Shown: piece after piece, positions 36,689 to 46,959 of the stretch
Position numbering within the stretch: the stretch's first letter is position 1
How the letters are laid out: each line of letters starts with the position of its first letter
From: Hericium rajendrae
Lineage: Eukaryota; Basidiomycota; Agaricomycetes; Russulales; Hericiaceae
Direction: 5' to 3'
Length of the DNA: 64,000 bases
Assembly (NCBI GenBank): GCA_033439255.1
Contig: CM065880.1
Span: 1,426,001-1,490,000, forward strand
Notes under the pieces: model-generated
Told to the model about the DNA's origin: nothing
The model's input: the letters and a program-made list of their open reading frames with translations, nothing else
The model's database searches: none
Made by a program: the position numbers and the translations under genes

Positions 36689-38039
36689 TGTAAAACCTTG
36701 AAAATAGTCAAATAGGAGGTTTTGTGATAATTTGAGTGTACCTCCTTAAGTACTGGAGATATCATCGGTCCCTTGATTGCATCAGAACGAGCTCTATTAT
36801 ACCTTTTCAATGACGCTAGGTACACTACAATTGGATGAGTCAATAAAAAGATATGGCCTCAACAAGTTTGCCCCTACCTCTAATACCAACCCTTCAGTAA
36901 TCACTACCGTGTTTTCTCAATACGTATCTGATCGTCTTGTACAATATACCGTTAGAAAGGTATAAATCAGACCTTTCCAACGGTATCTTTATCATGTAAA
37001 TAGCGCCACTCGTTGCGCCGCTATGATGCAATCACTATAATCTTCTCCTCAAAGGTATCTTTTGAAGTGATTTGCTCATATCTCAGTCATTTCTGAACCT
37101 ATTCTCATGGAACAAAATGTTCTGAGGAGTTATAATTTGCCTTTATCATGTTATCATACATCCCACTCACTTACATCAATAACAAGGTGCAGAATATCCT
37201 ATGAAATATTTTTATCTGTTATTTCAACAAGTTTTCACTTTCTTATACTAAAATCTTTCAGTTCTAATAAGACTAGCACTGATTTACATATGCATATAGT
37301 TTAACACTAATTAAATTTGATTTAGTAGACTGATATCTCTAAGAAACATCTAAAATCACAAAAATGACAATTGCCAGAATCGAACCTACAACCTTACTTT
37401 AAGATGTGAGAAATTATTACTATAAAAGGCATTACATTGGCTGGGTGTCATCTTTTTTGAGTTGAAAAGCGGGTTAGAGTAAACAATTCTAAGGAATCGT
37501 AATTTGAAGATGAGGAAATTACTTATTCATGTGCCTTGATCCAATGGTTCATTCCTGTTGGTGATACACCTGATGAAGATACAGGAATGTGGATAGTAGA
37601 AAGAGAAGTGGATGAAAATGGAGAATTTGTTTGTTCAGTAATACATACAGACTGTATTCTGAGAGGTGCTCATTTGATTGGTGTTTTTGGACAAGAACTT
37701 ATTCCTATCAGCTTCAAGCATGTCTATTCTCTTGATGCCTTTGCTTCTTTTTATGTTAACAAATATTCTGATCATCATGCCTTTGAAATAGCCTTCTAGC
37801 CTTCAATGTACTAGTACTGTTATAGAATTTTAAATTATGTGATTAGTGCTTCTATTTAACTAGTATTCACCATAGTAGAGTCATTTTTACACTGTAAAAA
37901 ATTGATGTAAGTCAATATTTCATTTGTAACTTGTTAACTCATTTCAAGTTCATTTTATTTGATAGTATCAAATAAGATAAGATAGTAAGTATGAATATGA
38001 GAAATGAAATTTATATACAGTACAAATTGTAGTTAGTAG

Positions 38040-38470
38040 TTCTTTTGTCAAAGAATTATATCTGCCTGATCTGTTTAACAGTATAAAATCTGGAAGATAT
38101 CCAAAATCTGACTGTGTCTGAGAGACTATACCCTGCCTGATCTATCTGACAGCATAAAATCTGGAAGATATCTAAAATCTGATTATATCTGGAAGATTAC
38201 ACCCTGCCTGATCTGTCTGACAGCAAAAAATCTAGAAGACATCCAAAATCTGACTATGTCTGAGAGACTACACCCTGCCTGGCTGACCTGACAAGAAAAA
38301 AAAATCTGGAGAACATTCAAAATCTGGAGAACATTCAAAATCTGGAGAAATTTTAAAATCTGGTGAACATTCAAAATCTGACTGTGTCTGGAAGACTACA
38401 CCCTGCCTGATCTGTCTGGCAGCAGAAGATATTTCAAATCTGACTAGGTCTGGGTGTAAATGCATATCTG
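38040..38470. repeat. 71 bp tandem array at the L-type transposon end
   Basis: Units beginning GCCTGATCTGTCTGACAG recur at 38063, 38134, 38205 and 38275. Each contains AAAATCTGGAAGATATCC and GACTATACCCT-like parts. The same array appears inverted at 59440-59700. Such subterminal arrays are typical transposase-binding regions in CACTA-like elements. Confidence 0.85.
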
Positions 38471-38602
38471 ATAAAATCTGACTCTACCTGACTTGTCTGA
38501 TTTTGTTTGTAGCCAGGAATGACCAATCTGTCAGGTATATAAGGTGATCAGACAAGATCAGACAGAATAAGATCTAGCAGAAAGTTTGTAAGAGTACTGA
38601 TC

Positions 38603-39250
38603 ATGTTTAGCAATATATTGGATTAGATGCAGGTTTTTCAGGACCTTTCATATAGTATCATTTTTATATCAATTGGATCAGAACTAACTGAGATATTTAC
38701 AAATCTTTATTTTACACAAAGTGTTTCATCCAGTATTTTGCAGTTTGCAAGTGAGCCAGGACAGCTATGACAGTCAGACTACTTGTCTACCACTCAGATG
38801 ACATTGTACTATACTTCAAGACACATATCACTATTTTTACATATCACTTGTTACTTTGCTATTCTAGTATCTCAGATTGAATTTTTAGATAAACATCTGA
38901 GAAATGTGTTTTTTATATAGCAGCAAGTCCTATTATGAGCCCTATCAGTGAGCTATGAGGGCTATGAACTTGGACTATTCAGCTATGTGGAGCTATGGGG
39001 CCTATGATAGCCTCTATAGCATGAAGTGCTAAATACATAGAGTGCCATAGCCTTCATAGCTAGGGGTGTCATATACATAGGACTATGATACTTACCAAGA
39101 GAAACTATGACTACTATGGCTACTATAGTCCTTATGATGAGTCACCTAGGTAGAAGAGATTTAAGTCAAAAATTTCTAATATTCAAGGGGTAGACTACTA
39201 TAGACAAGGAAAATACAAAATCTAACACTTTCTAACTAGTAAACGAAGGC
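38603..39250. other. non-coding stretch with AGCTATGA-type words
   Basis: No gene is visible. Between 38930 and 39140 variants of GCTATGA/AGCTATGG/CCTATGATAG repeat irregularly. A denser related patch occurs at 41370-41560. Confidence 0.6.
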
Positions 39251-40450
39251 CCTAAATAGACCTTGTGCCCTCATACCTCTTGCACATCACCATCTGTGTA
39301 TGCATGGACAGGCGCCCTCTCACCCGGCCAGTGCATGCTGGGGCAGGTGATGACATACATGGGCAGCAGGGCACAATGCGCAGATCCTGCGTGGCCACAC
39401 ACCAGCTTGCGCGGCTATGTGCATTGTGAGGTGGTCATGTGGGGACCGTGGGGCTGTGCACAACCTGGTGTAGTCATGCGTGGCCAGGTAAGGGGTAGGG
39501 CATCAGTGTACATGATATCCGTAGGACAACGCAGGGCGTGCGGGGTCATACGTGCTGTGCGCAAGATGACGCGGCCGTGTGGGGGCCGTACATGAGGCCG
39601 TGCGTGAGCTGGCGCGTCGTGCATGGCCACTCACAAACTGGGTTGTGTGCGACCATACACGCGTGTGGTGACTGTGCGGGCTGTGTGCGAGGCAGGGCGT
39701 CAGCACACATGTCATGCGCGGGGCAGGGCGGGCTGCGCGGGTCGTGCTTGGCCACACACGAGTTGGCATGGCCGTCGGCGTGCTCATAGATTTGTGTGGT
39801 TGCATGTGGAGGGGCCATCCATGGCTGTGCGCACACTGACACCTCGCTTGCAGGGGGCCTCTTGCGACCATGCATGGTCATGCGCACGCTGGCAAGCCAT
39901 CCACCGGTATGCATGGTCGTGTGCGTGCTACCAATGCATTGTGGCCATGAGCACGTTGTCGACAGCAGGGAGGTGGTGGTACGTGGGGCTGGTGAGGTAG
40001 TGGAACTGCACATACCTGTTGAGACATGCGGGGGTCGTTAAGAGGATGTGAGAGCACATGAGGCCGGGTGAACGACATCGCATCCCATTGCCATGGCAAC
40101 GAGGCATGACGATGCGAACACGGATGCAGACGCCATCGTCGGCAAATAGTGCAATGGGAGGCTGTGGGCATGGGACGGGCATGGGGGTCGACGAGCTGTC
40201 GAGCTCGCACGCACACAATCAGGTCCGTGCGCAGCTGTTGGTGATGTGCAGCGGGTCGAGGCTGCCTGTGGCGTATTCAAGAAGTGGGCAGAGTGCTGGC
40301 AACGTGGTGGAGAGATGGATAATGCGGGAAGGAGGCCGGGTGCATCGCGGGTGTCGAAGAACGAGAGTATCGCTCGAGAACAAGCGATACTCTCTTTATT
40401 AGCATGAACAATATCAATAAAGAATTCATCTTTACTTACCTTAGACCCTC
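39250..40450. other. GC-rich, low-complexity island without a supported gene
   Basis: Base composition changes abruptly to high G+C and CpG, with endless variants of GTGCGTGGCC, CATGCGCA and GGGGCCGT. Several frames on both strands are open for 60-150 codons, with odd Cys/His/Arg/Pro composition and no motif, so I treat them as compositional artefacts. A hairpin, AGTATCGCT...AGCGATACT, lies at about 40365-40392, after which AT-rich DNA returns. Confidence 0.6.
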
Positions 40451-40769
40451 TACACCCCACCGAGACCCTCTCGCGTTCAATCAGACGAGATAGAGAGGAG
40501 AGGGAGAGATAAGGGATGATGATGATGGTAAGGATACTATGGGAGTCGAACTTCGACGCGCCTTCAGTGCTTCAGCTACCGAACGCGCATCAGTTCGAAC
40601 GTTTCGAACTTAGTAAATTGAATAAAATTGAATAAACTTTGATAAAAAGATGGCAAGAAGCTTTCATTTATTTAATTGGATCGTATGAGATGAATATCTA
40701 AATAAGCTACAACAAGCTACAGGGCAACGAAGTGAACTTAGGAAAATCTAACACTTAGCCTCTGATGCG

Positions 40770-40900
40770 AGTGCTCGGCACTGCCCGGCCCGGTCTCAGC
40801 GGTAACATTTGGCACTCCGATTGCTACATCTATATAAGGCGTGCGCAATGCGCTGTCTCTCTCTCTTCCTTACCACTATCTTCCCTCGCCGTTCATCGGT
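40770..40900 (+). promoter_or_regulatory. TATA-box promoter with CT-rich leader
   Basis: TATATAAGG at about 40831-40839 follows a GC-rich segment (CACTGCCCGGCCCGG). About 25 bp further begins CTGTCTCTCTCTCTTCC, a typical fungal Pol II start-region pyrimidine tract. The transcript would run into the weak intron-like array at 40930-41200. No gene product is evident, so this may be a transposon promoter whose coding part is lost. Confidence 0.5.
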
Positions 40901-40929
40901 GTCTCCTCTTTTGCTTCAACTCTTTTATG

Positions 40930-41200
40930 TTCGGTATGTTGTTATATTGTTCTTAGGATGTTTTCTTGTTCACTAACCTTAATGTTATCTGTAGACTTTA
41001 CATTTTCGCTTTTATATAGTTAAGTAAGTCTTATGTTTTTATATATATCTTTACCTTGTATACTAATTTGTTGACTTTGTCTTGTAGATTATTTTTGCTT
41101 TTTCTTATCTTTGAAGTGAGTCTTATCTTATCTTTAGTACTATCTTATCTTTCAGTGTTATTCTGTTTTGTAGTATATTATATTGTGGTAATGTCTGTAG
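40930..41200 (+). repeat. weak intron-like array (third copy)
   Basis: TTTTCGCTTTTATATAG, GTAAGTCTTATG, GACTTTGTCTTGTAG and TTTTTGCTTTTTCTTATC resemble the units at 61248-62044, but spacing and signals are degraded. No reading frame is supported. Confidence 0.5.
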
Positions 41201-41369
41201 TTTGTACTTAATGTAATTGAATATTGTTTGCAATATAATGCTTTTAAATTTTCGATGTTTTGAATGTTTCAAATATAATATAGGCTATTCTTATTTTTTT
41301 TTTGATAAATTTATAATATTCTATAATTAATATATTTGTCAGAGGTGACATAGAGTGAATAGCAGTCTT

Positions 41370-41560
41370 AGCTAGATATGGTATGATATACTATATAGCT
41401 AACATAGTCATAATAGCCATGATAGCTACTATATGCTATAGCAGCTATGATAGCTATGATAGCTACTGCCTAATGCTATGGTAGCTATGGTAGCTATCAT
41501 AGCTCTGTATAGATTACCTCACTACTATGAAGGGGCTATGCAGAAAAGAGGACTCCTATG
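41370..41560. repeat. TAGCTATGA/TCATAGCTA word repeat
   Basis: About fifteen copies of AGCTATGA, AGCTATGG or their inverses occur within 190 bp, giving many short overlapping palindromes (TAGCTA cores). No coding signal is seen. Confidence 0.7.
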
Positions 41561-41739
41561 GCTCTATCAGAGCTGTAGGATATATAGTACCATATACCAC
41601 TGATGCTTTTCTCAGATGAATATATCTGAGATAGACAAAGATGATCATTTTTCTGACTCACTGACAATGGTCTGATTTAGATAAGTCAGACTACTTTCAG
41701 ATGAGTCAGACCACTATCAATGAGTTAGAAAAATGACCA

Positions 41740-42310
41740 TGTTTGCTAATGTAAAAAGCAAAAGTCTATAGAACAGAATTCTGGAGAATTTCATAAGATC
41801 CAAAAGTGTCTAAGATGAGATTTCACAAGATTATCCAAAACAGAATCCTGTAATATCTCATGATAGAATCTGAAAGTGTCTAAAACAACATCTCATATAA
41901 TTTGATCCTATGAAATTGAAAAGCATCTAAGACAAGATCTGTTTTAGACATCTTCAGGGATCCTGCAGGATTCTGTCTTAGTAGACATTTTCTAACCACA
42001 TGAAATCATGGACTCTGTCTTAGACATTTTTGGATCCTATAAAATCTCGCAGAATTTTATGCAGTCAGAAAATGTCTAAGACAGAATCCCGCAGGATATC
42101 TAAAAATGTCTAAAACAGAATCCTGTGGGATCTCATAGAATCCAAAAATGTCTAAAACAGAATTCCGCAGGATTCCCAAAAATGTCTAAAACAGAATCTT
42201 GCAGGATTCCATGGGATCCAAAAATGTCTAAAACAGAATCCTGCGGGATCACATGGGATCTGAAAACATTTAAGACAGAGTCTGGCAGGATTTCATGAGA
42301 TCCAATAACA
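41740..42310. repeat. degenerate minisatellite, unit about 45 bp
   Basis: Variants of AAAATGTCTAAAACAGAATC followed by CTGCAGGATCTCATGGGATC recur roughly ten times. The units contain near-palindromic GGATCC/CCTGCAGG cores. There is no coding capacity. Confidence 0.75.
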
Positions 42311-43110
42311 TCTCATTGGATAGTAGAGGATGGGCCAAGTGATTGACAACCTGCAGGATCAGCCAATGACCCATTAGACAGTGGAGAATGGGCCGGTCAA
42401 TGATGAATGTACAGTAGACATTGTTAAAGGACAGGCCGGCCAATGACCCATTGGATGTCAGAGGACGGGCCAGTCAATGATGAATGTGCAGTGGTATTGT
42501 AAGAGGATGGGCCAGCCAATGACCCAATGACTAGTAGAAATTGTAAGAGGACAGGCCTGTCAATGACTCAATGGATGGTAGAGGACCAGCCGAGCAATTG
42601 ACAACCTGCAGGATTGAGCAGGCCAGCCAATGACCCATGGGACATCAGAGGACGAGCCTGTCAATGATGAATGACCAGTAGACATTATAAGGAGATAGGC
42701 CTATCGATGACCCAATGGACGGTAGAGGACGGGCCGAGCAACTGACATCCCGCGAGATCAAGTGGACCAGCCAATGATCCAATGGACATCAGAGGACAGG
42801 CCAGTCAATGATGAATGTACAGTGATATTGTAAGAGGACAGGCCCATCAATGACCCATTAGTATATACTGCAGGCTCATCAATGGGAAATAGATAGTAGA
42901 CACTTCATGAGTATGAGCCAGCCAATGACATCCCATGGCATCCAGTGGGTCAGACAATGACTCATTGGTACATAGTGAAGCAGGCCGGTCAATGATAAAT
43001 GAACACTACAGATTAAATGACTAGAGGCCAGACAATGACCCATTGGTACATAGGAAGGGCAGGCCTGTCATTGGGTGACTGCTACATTGTGACAGATGGG
43101 CCGGCGCAAG
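42310..43110. repeat. degenerate minisatellite with CCAATGACCCATTGG core
   Basis: Units alternate GGCCAGCCAATGACCCATTG, GACATCAGAGGACGGGCC and GTCAATGATGAATGTACAG for about 800 bp. The core CCAATGACCCATTGG is an inverted repeat. No reading frame is supported. Confidence 0.75.
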
Positions 43111-44160
43111 ATGGCCAATCAACAATGGCACTTTGTCAGGTTTGCCTGGCATTACCTCAATGCACTAAGTGACTGTTTCATGTACCAGATCCAGGTCAAG
43201 ACTTTGCTAAACTTCATTGATCCACAGGTAACCGAACTCGTTCAGATTCTCTGTATAACTAACTTATCAATTGGAACAGAACAGTGTGCAGCAATTTATT
43301 GGTAGACACCTTGACATATACATCAATCTTTTGTTCTCTATGAAATTTCAGTTGGTCTTTTACATTGAGATGCTTATTTTCCAAATGATTGCAAGGTAAA
43401 ACAAAAACAAGAATTAAATTTCAACTAATTCTACAGGCTTTTTTGTCTTTCATTCCTCTAAAATGCTACACAGTTCAGTTAGATTGATTTAGAAATTCAT
43501 CCAGTCTTCTTAACAGCCCTGCATGTACAAGGGCTGAATATCTTGTCAAAGAATTCCTAGATTTATACCTCCAATCGACAAGAGACGAAGTGAAGAACAT
43601 TATTGGAAGGTGACTATGACTTGCTCTGCAATGGTGCCTTTGATTCAAGGCCAAAAGAGATAGTAAAGCACAAGGAAGAATGAGTACTGAATAATGTCCA
43701 AAGGTAATGCTCAAAATTTCAAGGAACCCAAAGGGAAACACATTTGTGTTGACATAGGACATCAAGACGTCCAAGACACAAAGACAATATTGATGCTTTG
43801 ATCTCACGACACTTCAATGCAGTGTCACATCAAAATTTTTCTGTCCTAAGCTGCAAGAGCAATCACTAATGTGCCTGTAATCTGCCTTGTCACACTCACA
43901 CTTGCAGCTCACCAGTAGTCGCCCTCATTGAGTGAACTCTCCTCCTGTCCTGCACGTCATGCTTGATGACAAGGACAACAACATCTATCCCGTGCAGGAC
44001 TGGGTGCATCTGCTTTGTCCACTTGGGCTGAGCCTGCCCCCCCACTTACTGACGTACACTTCAGCGAGTCAATATTGTTGCGGTTGACATCGAGGTTCTC
44101 CAGGCCGAGCAGGTGGTCGAATGATGTGACCTGCATCAGTCTGCGGGCAGAAGCGCACAT
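43111..44160. other. no confident gene
   Basis: A 69-codon plus-strand frame (43096-43305) and a 110-codon minus-strand frame (43475-43807) have no recognisable motif or splice support. They may be exons of a decayed gene; I see nothing firm. Confidence 0.3.
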
Positions 44161-44199
44161 GCCTATTTAACCTACACATACATTCTACCAAAAAAAGCA

Positions 44200-44960
44200 C
44201 TCACACTCAGTGATCAACAGCATCTGCATGGTCATTGGAGCCCCGCTCAGCTATGACAGCTGGTTGCAGTTTCTGCGGCGCAAGCAAGCGATGTCAGCGA
44301 GAGCTGACGCACTGACAGCGTGACCTGCAGTGAAGCGCATCGAGCCTTGGCAAAAACTCTTTGAGTCATGCGATGCTCTCAATTTGCTTCTCCAACAGAT
44401 CGATGCTGCTCATATCTTCCCAATACAGCTTGAATGGCTGCACGTCCGTGATCACCTGCATGAGCTTGTTGTGCATGACACTGAACAATGCCTCCATGAG
44501 GAATCCATTCGCATAGTGGCTCACCTCGGCACTTGCAGGGCATCTGCTGTTCTGTACGGAGGATCGAGCAGCCAGCACGTCACCAGCAGCTGCATCTTGT
44601 TACTCACGGGCCACCCCGAGTTGCCCATCTTGGACAGTGAGTCATTGTCGATGCCTGCATATAAAATGATCAGCAATGTGTAGGCAGAGCAGCGGGGATG
44701 TACTGGCATCTGCGAGATCCTCCATTATGTCCGCGATGTGCTTTGAGTGCACAGAGGGCACAAAGCTCACCATGCCTGTAGGCAGCACATCACTGTTGGA
44801 CGAGCCCAAGTCATCCGATGCATGCCTCAGGCCCTGGATCTGGCCTTCGCATTTGCCATCCAAAAAACTGACAGAGCACCAGGTAAGCACCAGGTATCCT
44901 TCATCCACCCTGGCTGAATGAACAATGTCAGACATTTGGTAGTACTTTACACTCAAAGAT
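44200..44960 (-). pseudogene. unidentified gene fragment, minus strand
   Basis: Minus-strand exon-like pieces can be read: VLTWCSVSFLDGKCEGQIQG and MVSFVPSVHSKHIADIMEDL (44960-44700), DNDSLSKMGNSGWPVSNKMQ (44660-44600) and EVSHYANGFLMEALFSVMHN (44530-44470). The phrases alternate between frames with plausible 50-60 bp introns. The upstream piece TLTAVYEDHRYILISG (about 44955-45003) ends at the interspersed repeat starting 45005. With the WD40-like piece at 46638-46958 this may be one beta-propeller gene split by repeats. I cannot name it. Confidence 0.35.
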
Positions 44961-45004
44961 GCATACCGGAGATCAGGATGTAGCGATGGTCCTCATACAC
45001 TGCT

Positions 45005-45619
45005 GTCAAAGTGCGAATCTGAGCGATAGGGAGCGACTCAGGAGCGCAGGAAGCGAAAGGGAGACACAGGGATCGATTAGAGACTGCAGTCCAATGTGAG
45101 CAACTAGATACATGAGAAAGAAACACTATAGCGCACCTGCAGTCCAATGTGAGCAACTAAGGAGCTCACAGTCAATAGGACCGCAGGTGTACGATACTCT
45201 ACGGAAGTTGCCGGGCAGTGGCTTCAAAACTGTACAGTAGACACAACCAACAAGGGCAAGGCCCGAAAGAGCGAAAGTGAAGTAAGCCATAGAGTAAGCA
45301 GAGCAATAGACAAGACAATATGACCGAGAAAAATAGAGCTGTAACAACAACCAGTTGGCTAAGTGGTAAAGTGTGCTAGACTGACCTGTAAGGGTCGCGG
45401 GTTCAAATCCTGACTAGTGCATTAAAGCATAAGGTCATAGGTTCAACTCCCGAGTAGTGCGCACTAAGCAAGTGTCTCTAAGATCGAATCTCAGAGACTA
45501 CAAGCTAGTCACAAGTCCTAGGTTCGACTCTAAGCATCCGCATGCTTGCAGAAGGACCTAAGATCGAGTCTTGACTGTGCTGTGATTTTGCACCAGGATG
45601 CTGAGTTAAAAGACTTCAA
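45005..45619 (+). mobile_element. tRNA-like interspersed repeat (SINE-like), 615 bp
   Basis: It begins GTCAAAGTGCGAATCTGAGC and ends near GACTTCAA. The middle holds a tRNA-like segment (45349-45412) with an A-box-like TGGCTAAGTGGT and a B-box-like GGTTCAAATCC at 45400. Four more B-box-like sites follow at 45440, 45481, 45521 and 45561. A copy of identical length lies at 52278-52892 and a partial inverted one at 46367-46616. This copy shows no convincing target duplication. No protein is encoded. Confidence 0.8.
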
Positions 45620-46366
45620 CAATTCTAGCTTTGATAATGAGCTCGTCCACATAGAGTGCATATGGACCTCTCTTGCTGGAGAAACTCTATCTGCTGGGCC
45701 AAGGACGATGCTGTTTCATGAACATTGGAGGGTTCATCGGAGGGTTCACCAGCCCTGGACGATTCTGCGTGGGTTGGAGATGATAGCGGTGGTGAAGCTG
45801 ATGAGGCAGCAGCATCTGTAATGATCTGATTCGAGGATCAACACCTACAAGTATATCTTCAAAGTAACTTCATACCTCTGGGCCAATCTGATTATGCAGA
45901 GAAGCCGCAGCCTACAATTGCCTGAATTTCTCTTTCTTCTGGTGCTCATGATAAAGGGATCGGCTTAGCCAGTGCCCGTCGCCATTGGATTTTCCAGTGA
46001 CAGAGTCGTATGAAACACAGTAAGAATGACACTTACATAGCTGTTTTCTGGAGGAGGACATGTTGATGGCTATGAAAGTGATACATCAAAACGAAAGAGA
46101 GCGAAAATTACGATGCATAGATATAGCCGATCGATTGACACGATTACCTACATGCCATGAGCATGCGACAATTGAAGGAGCTTGCTTGTGATTGGATCAT
46201 CAATAATGATCATGATCAGGACAAACACATACAATATTGAGCACAATCCTAGAGGCACCATGGTCGAGTAACCGGCCACTCTGCCTTTGAGAGACTAGCT
46301 CCGCTGGGCCCTATGTGGCGGAGACAACTGGAGGGTCGATGACAGCACTTTTGTGACAGTGCATTG
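45620..46366. other. DNA between two inverted SINE-like repeats, no firm gene
   Basis: Reading frames of 60-90 codons exist but lack motifs. The flanking repeats are inverted relative to each other, so this stretch could be a looped segment or decayed exons. Confidence 0.35.
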
Positions 46367-46616
46367 TTGAAGTCTTTTGACTCAGCATCCTGGTGCAAAA
46401 TCACAGCACAGTCAAGGCTCGATCCTAGGTCCTTCTGCAAGCATGCGGATGCTTAGAGTCGAACCTAGGACTTGTGACTAGCTTGTAGTCTCTGAGATTC
46501 AATCTTAGAGACACTTGCTTAGTGCGCACTACTTGGGAGTTGAACCTATGACCTTATGCTTTAATGCACTAGTCAGGATTTGAACCCGAGACCCTTACAG
46601 GTCAGTCTAGCACACT
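46367..46616 (-). mobile_element. SINE-like repeat, 3' part only
   Basis: The reverse complement matches the last 250 bp of the 45005 copy, including all five B-box-like sites, and breaks off inside the tRNA-like A-box region at 46616. Confidence 0.85.
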
Positions 46617-46637
46617 ACAGTTCTGTGCTGCAAACTA

Positions 46638-46958
46638 TTAGAAAATATCCCCAAGTTTACTCATGATCTGCTTGCTCACCAGACAATCTCCCAGAACTAT
46701 GACTTCACCACTTCGAGTCCCATAGATGAGCCCTCTGATTTTAGTAGGATGGTTCTTTAGAGCTGTGACAGGTGAACGTTCTTGTATACGAAATACTGGA
46801 GATGGATTGTTGATGTCGAATACAGTGACCCAGCCATCAGAACCAGTTGTCACCAATAAGTTGCCTGCTTCACAAAACAGCAGATGAAATACGGCGCCTA
46901 TACGCCCATCTGAGAAGACGTGGTCAGGGGCCAGAGCAAAGAAAGAAGACATATCCAA
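46638..46958 (-). CDS. WD40-like repeat fragment
   Basis: A 106-codon frame from ATG 46958 reads HVFSDGRIGAVFHLLFCEAG, then LLVTTGSDGWVTVFDINNP (a typical WD-repeat strand pattern with SDG and VFD), VTALKNHPTKIRGLIYGTRS and GEVIVLGD. That corresponds to roughly two blades of a beta-propeller, far too short for a full protein, so it is one exon or a remnant. The partial SINE-like repeat immediately downstream probably disrupts it. Confidence 0.45.
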   Translation of the reverse strand: MDMSSFFALAPDHVFSDGRIGAVFHLLFCEAGNLLVTTGSDGWVTVFDINNPSPVFRIQERSPVTALKNHPTKIRGLIYGTRSGEVIVLGDCLVSKQIMSKLGDIF

Positions 46959-46959
46959 T

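Larger units (their letters stand above)
36014..37502 (-). mobile_element. non-autonomous Helitron, 1489 bp, inside the transposase gene
   Basis: On the minus strand it starts TTACGATTCCTTAGAATTG at 37502 and ends with the hairpin (GCCATGC-AAA-GCATCGGC) and CAAG at 36014. On that strand the host flanks are A before the 5' end and T after the 3' end, the usual Helitron A|T target. Removing it gives ...FFS|FEDEEITYSCAL..., the expected transposase sequence, with no target duplication. Inside are palindromes at 36235-36280 and 36599-36688 and a tRNA-like B-box (AGGTTCGATTCTGG) at about 37376-37389. No protein gene is present. Confidence 0.93.
33223..37799 (+). pseudogene. Plavaka-type transposase, decayed and interrupted
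   Basis: The frame starts at ATG 33223 with a C2H2-like finger (WCCRRGFITLGGLRQHVESVH) and continues with family phrases: DAWAADHDGKSPPFANHKDM, ADYDVWYRNPKYV, NVHNNVRCAHREAV, PRADIHELISLDLLHQLVKG, RFSEGRNFKQWTGDDSKALI and, after the insertions, FEDEEITYSCALIQWF and SLDAFASFYVNKYSDHHAFE. One 60 bp intron lies at about 34530-34590. Damage includes TGA codons at 33997, 34761, 35508, 35894 and 35993, and a frame-shifting internal deletion near 34050. From family memory that deletion removes the segment with the GSDKT-like first catalytic Asp. A MITE (35622) and a Helitron (36014) interrupt the 3' part. The protein cannot be active. Confidence 0.85.
28122..38602. mobile_element. Plavaka (CACTA-like) DNA transposon, 10.5 kb, with nested insertions
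   Basis: The left end CATCAGTACTCTTACAAACT at 28122 is mirrored at 38602 (24 of 25 bp; the last base is C instead of G), and AT flanks both sides (28120-28121 and 38603-38604). The inner ends differ from each other: about 20-21 bp TCTGGCCCCAGATTTTATG-like repeats at 28220-28400, and a 71 bp tandem unit at 38063, 38134, 38205 and 38275. The 59285-62507 element has the same two end types in the opposite order, supporting one transposon. Between them lie the divergent accessory gene (28927-32680, minus) and transposase gene (33223-37799, plus). Later insertions are MITEs at 31185 and 35622 and a Helitron at 36014. Confidence 0.75.

Noticed and set aside
39263-40402. Many Cys/His/Arg-rich open frames on both strands
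   Set aside because: Low-complexity GC-rich DNA keeps several frames open; no motif, splice signals or start context support a gene.
40540-40600. Primer-binding site of an LTR retrotransposon (TGGGAGTCGAACTTCGAC)
   Set aside because: The match to a tRNA 3' end is suggestive, but no LTR pair, polyprotein or polypurine tract was found nearby.
45349-45412. Functional tRNA gene (possible GTA anticodon)
   Set aside because: The anticodon arm pairs well only with a 6-nt loop and the D-arm is poor; the segment is part of a 615 bp interspersed repeat.
45397-45575. Regular 40 bp spacing suggested a CRISPR-like array
   Set aside because: The repeated part is only a 10-11 bp B-box-like motif, the rest varies, and the block occurs as a dispersed repeat in a eukaryotic genome.
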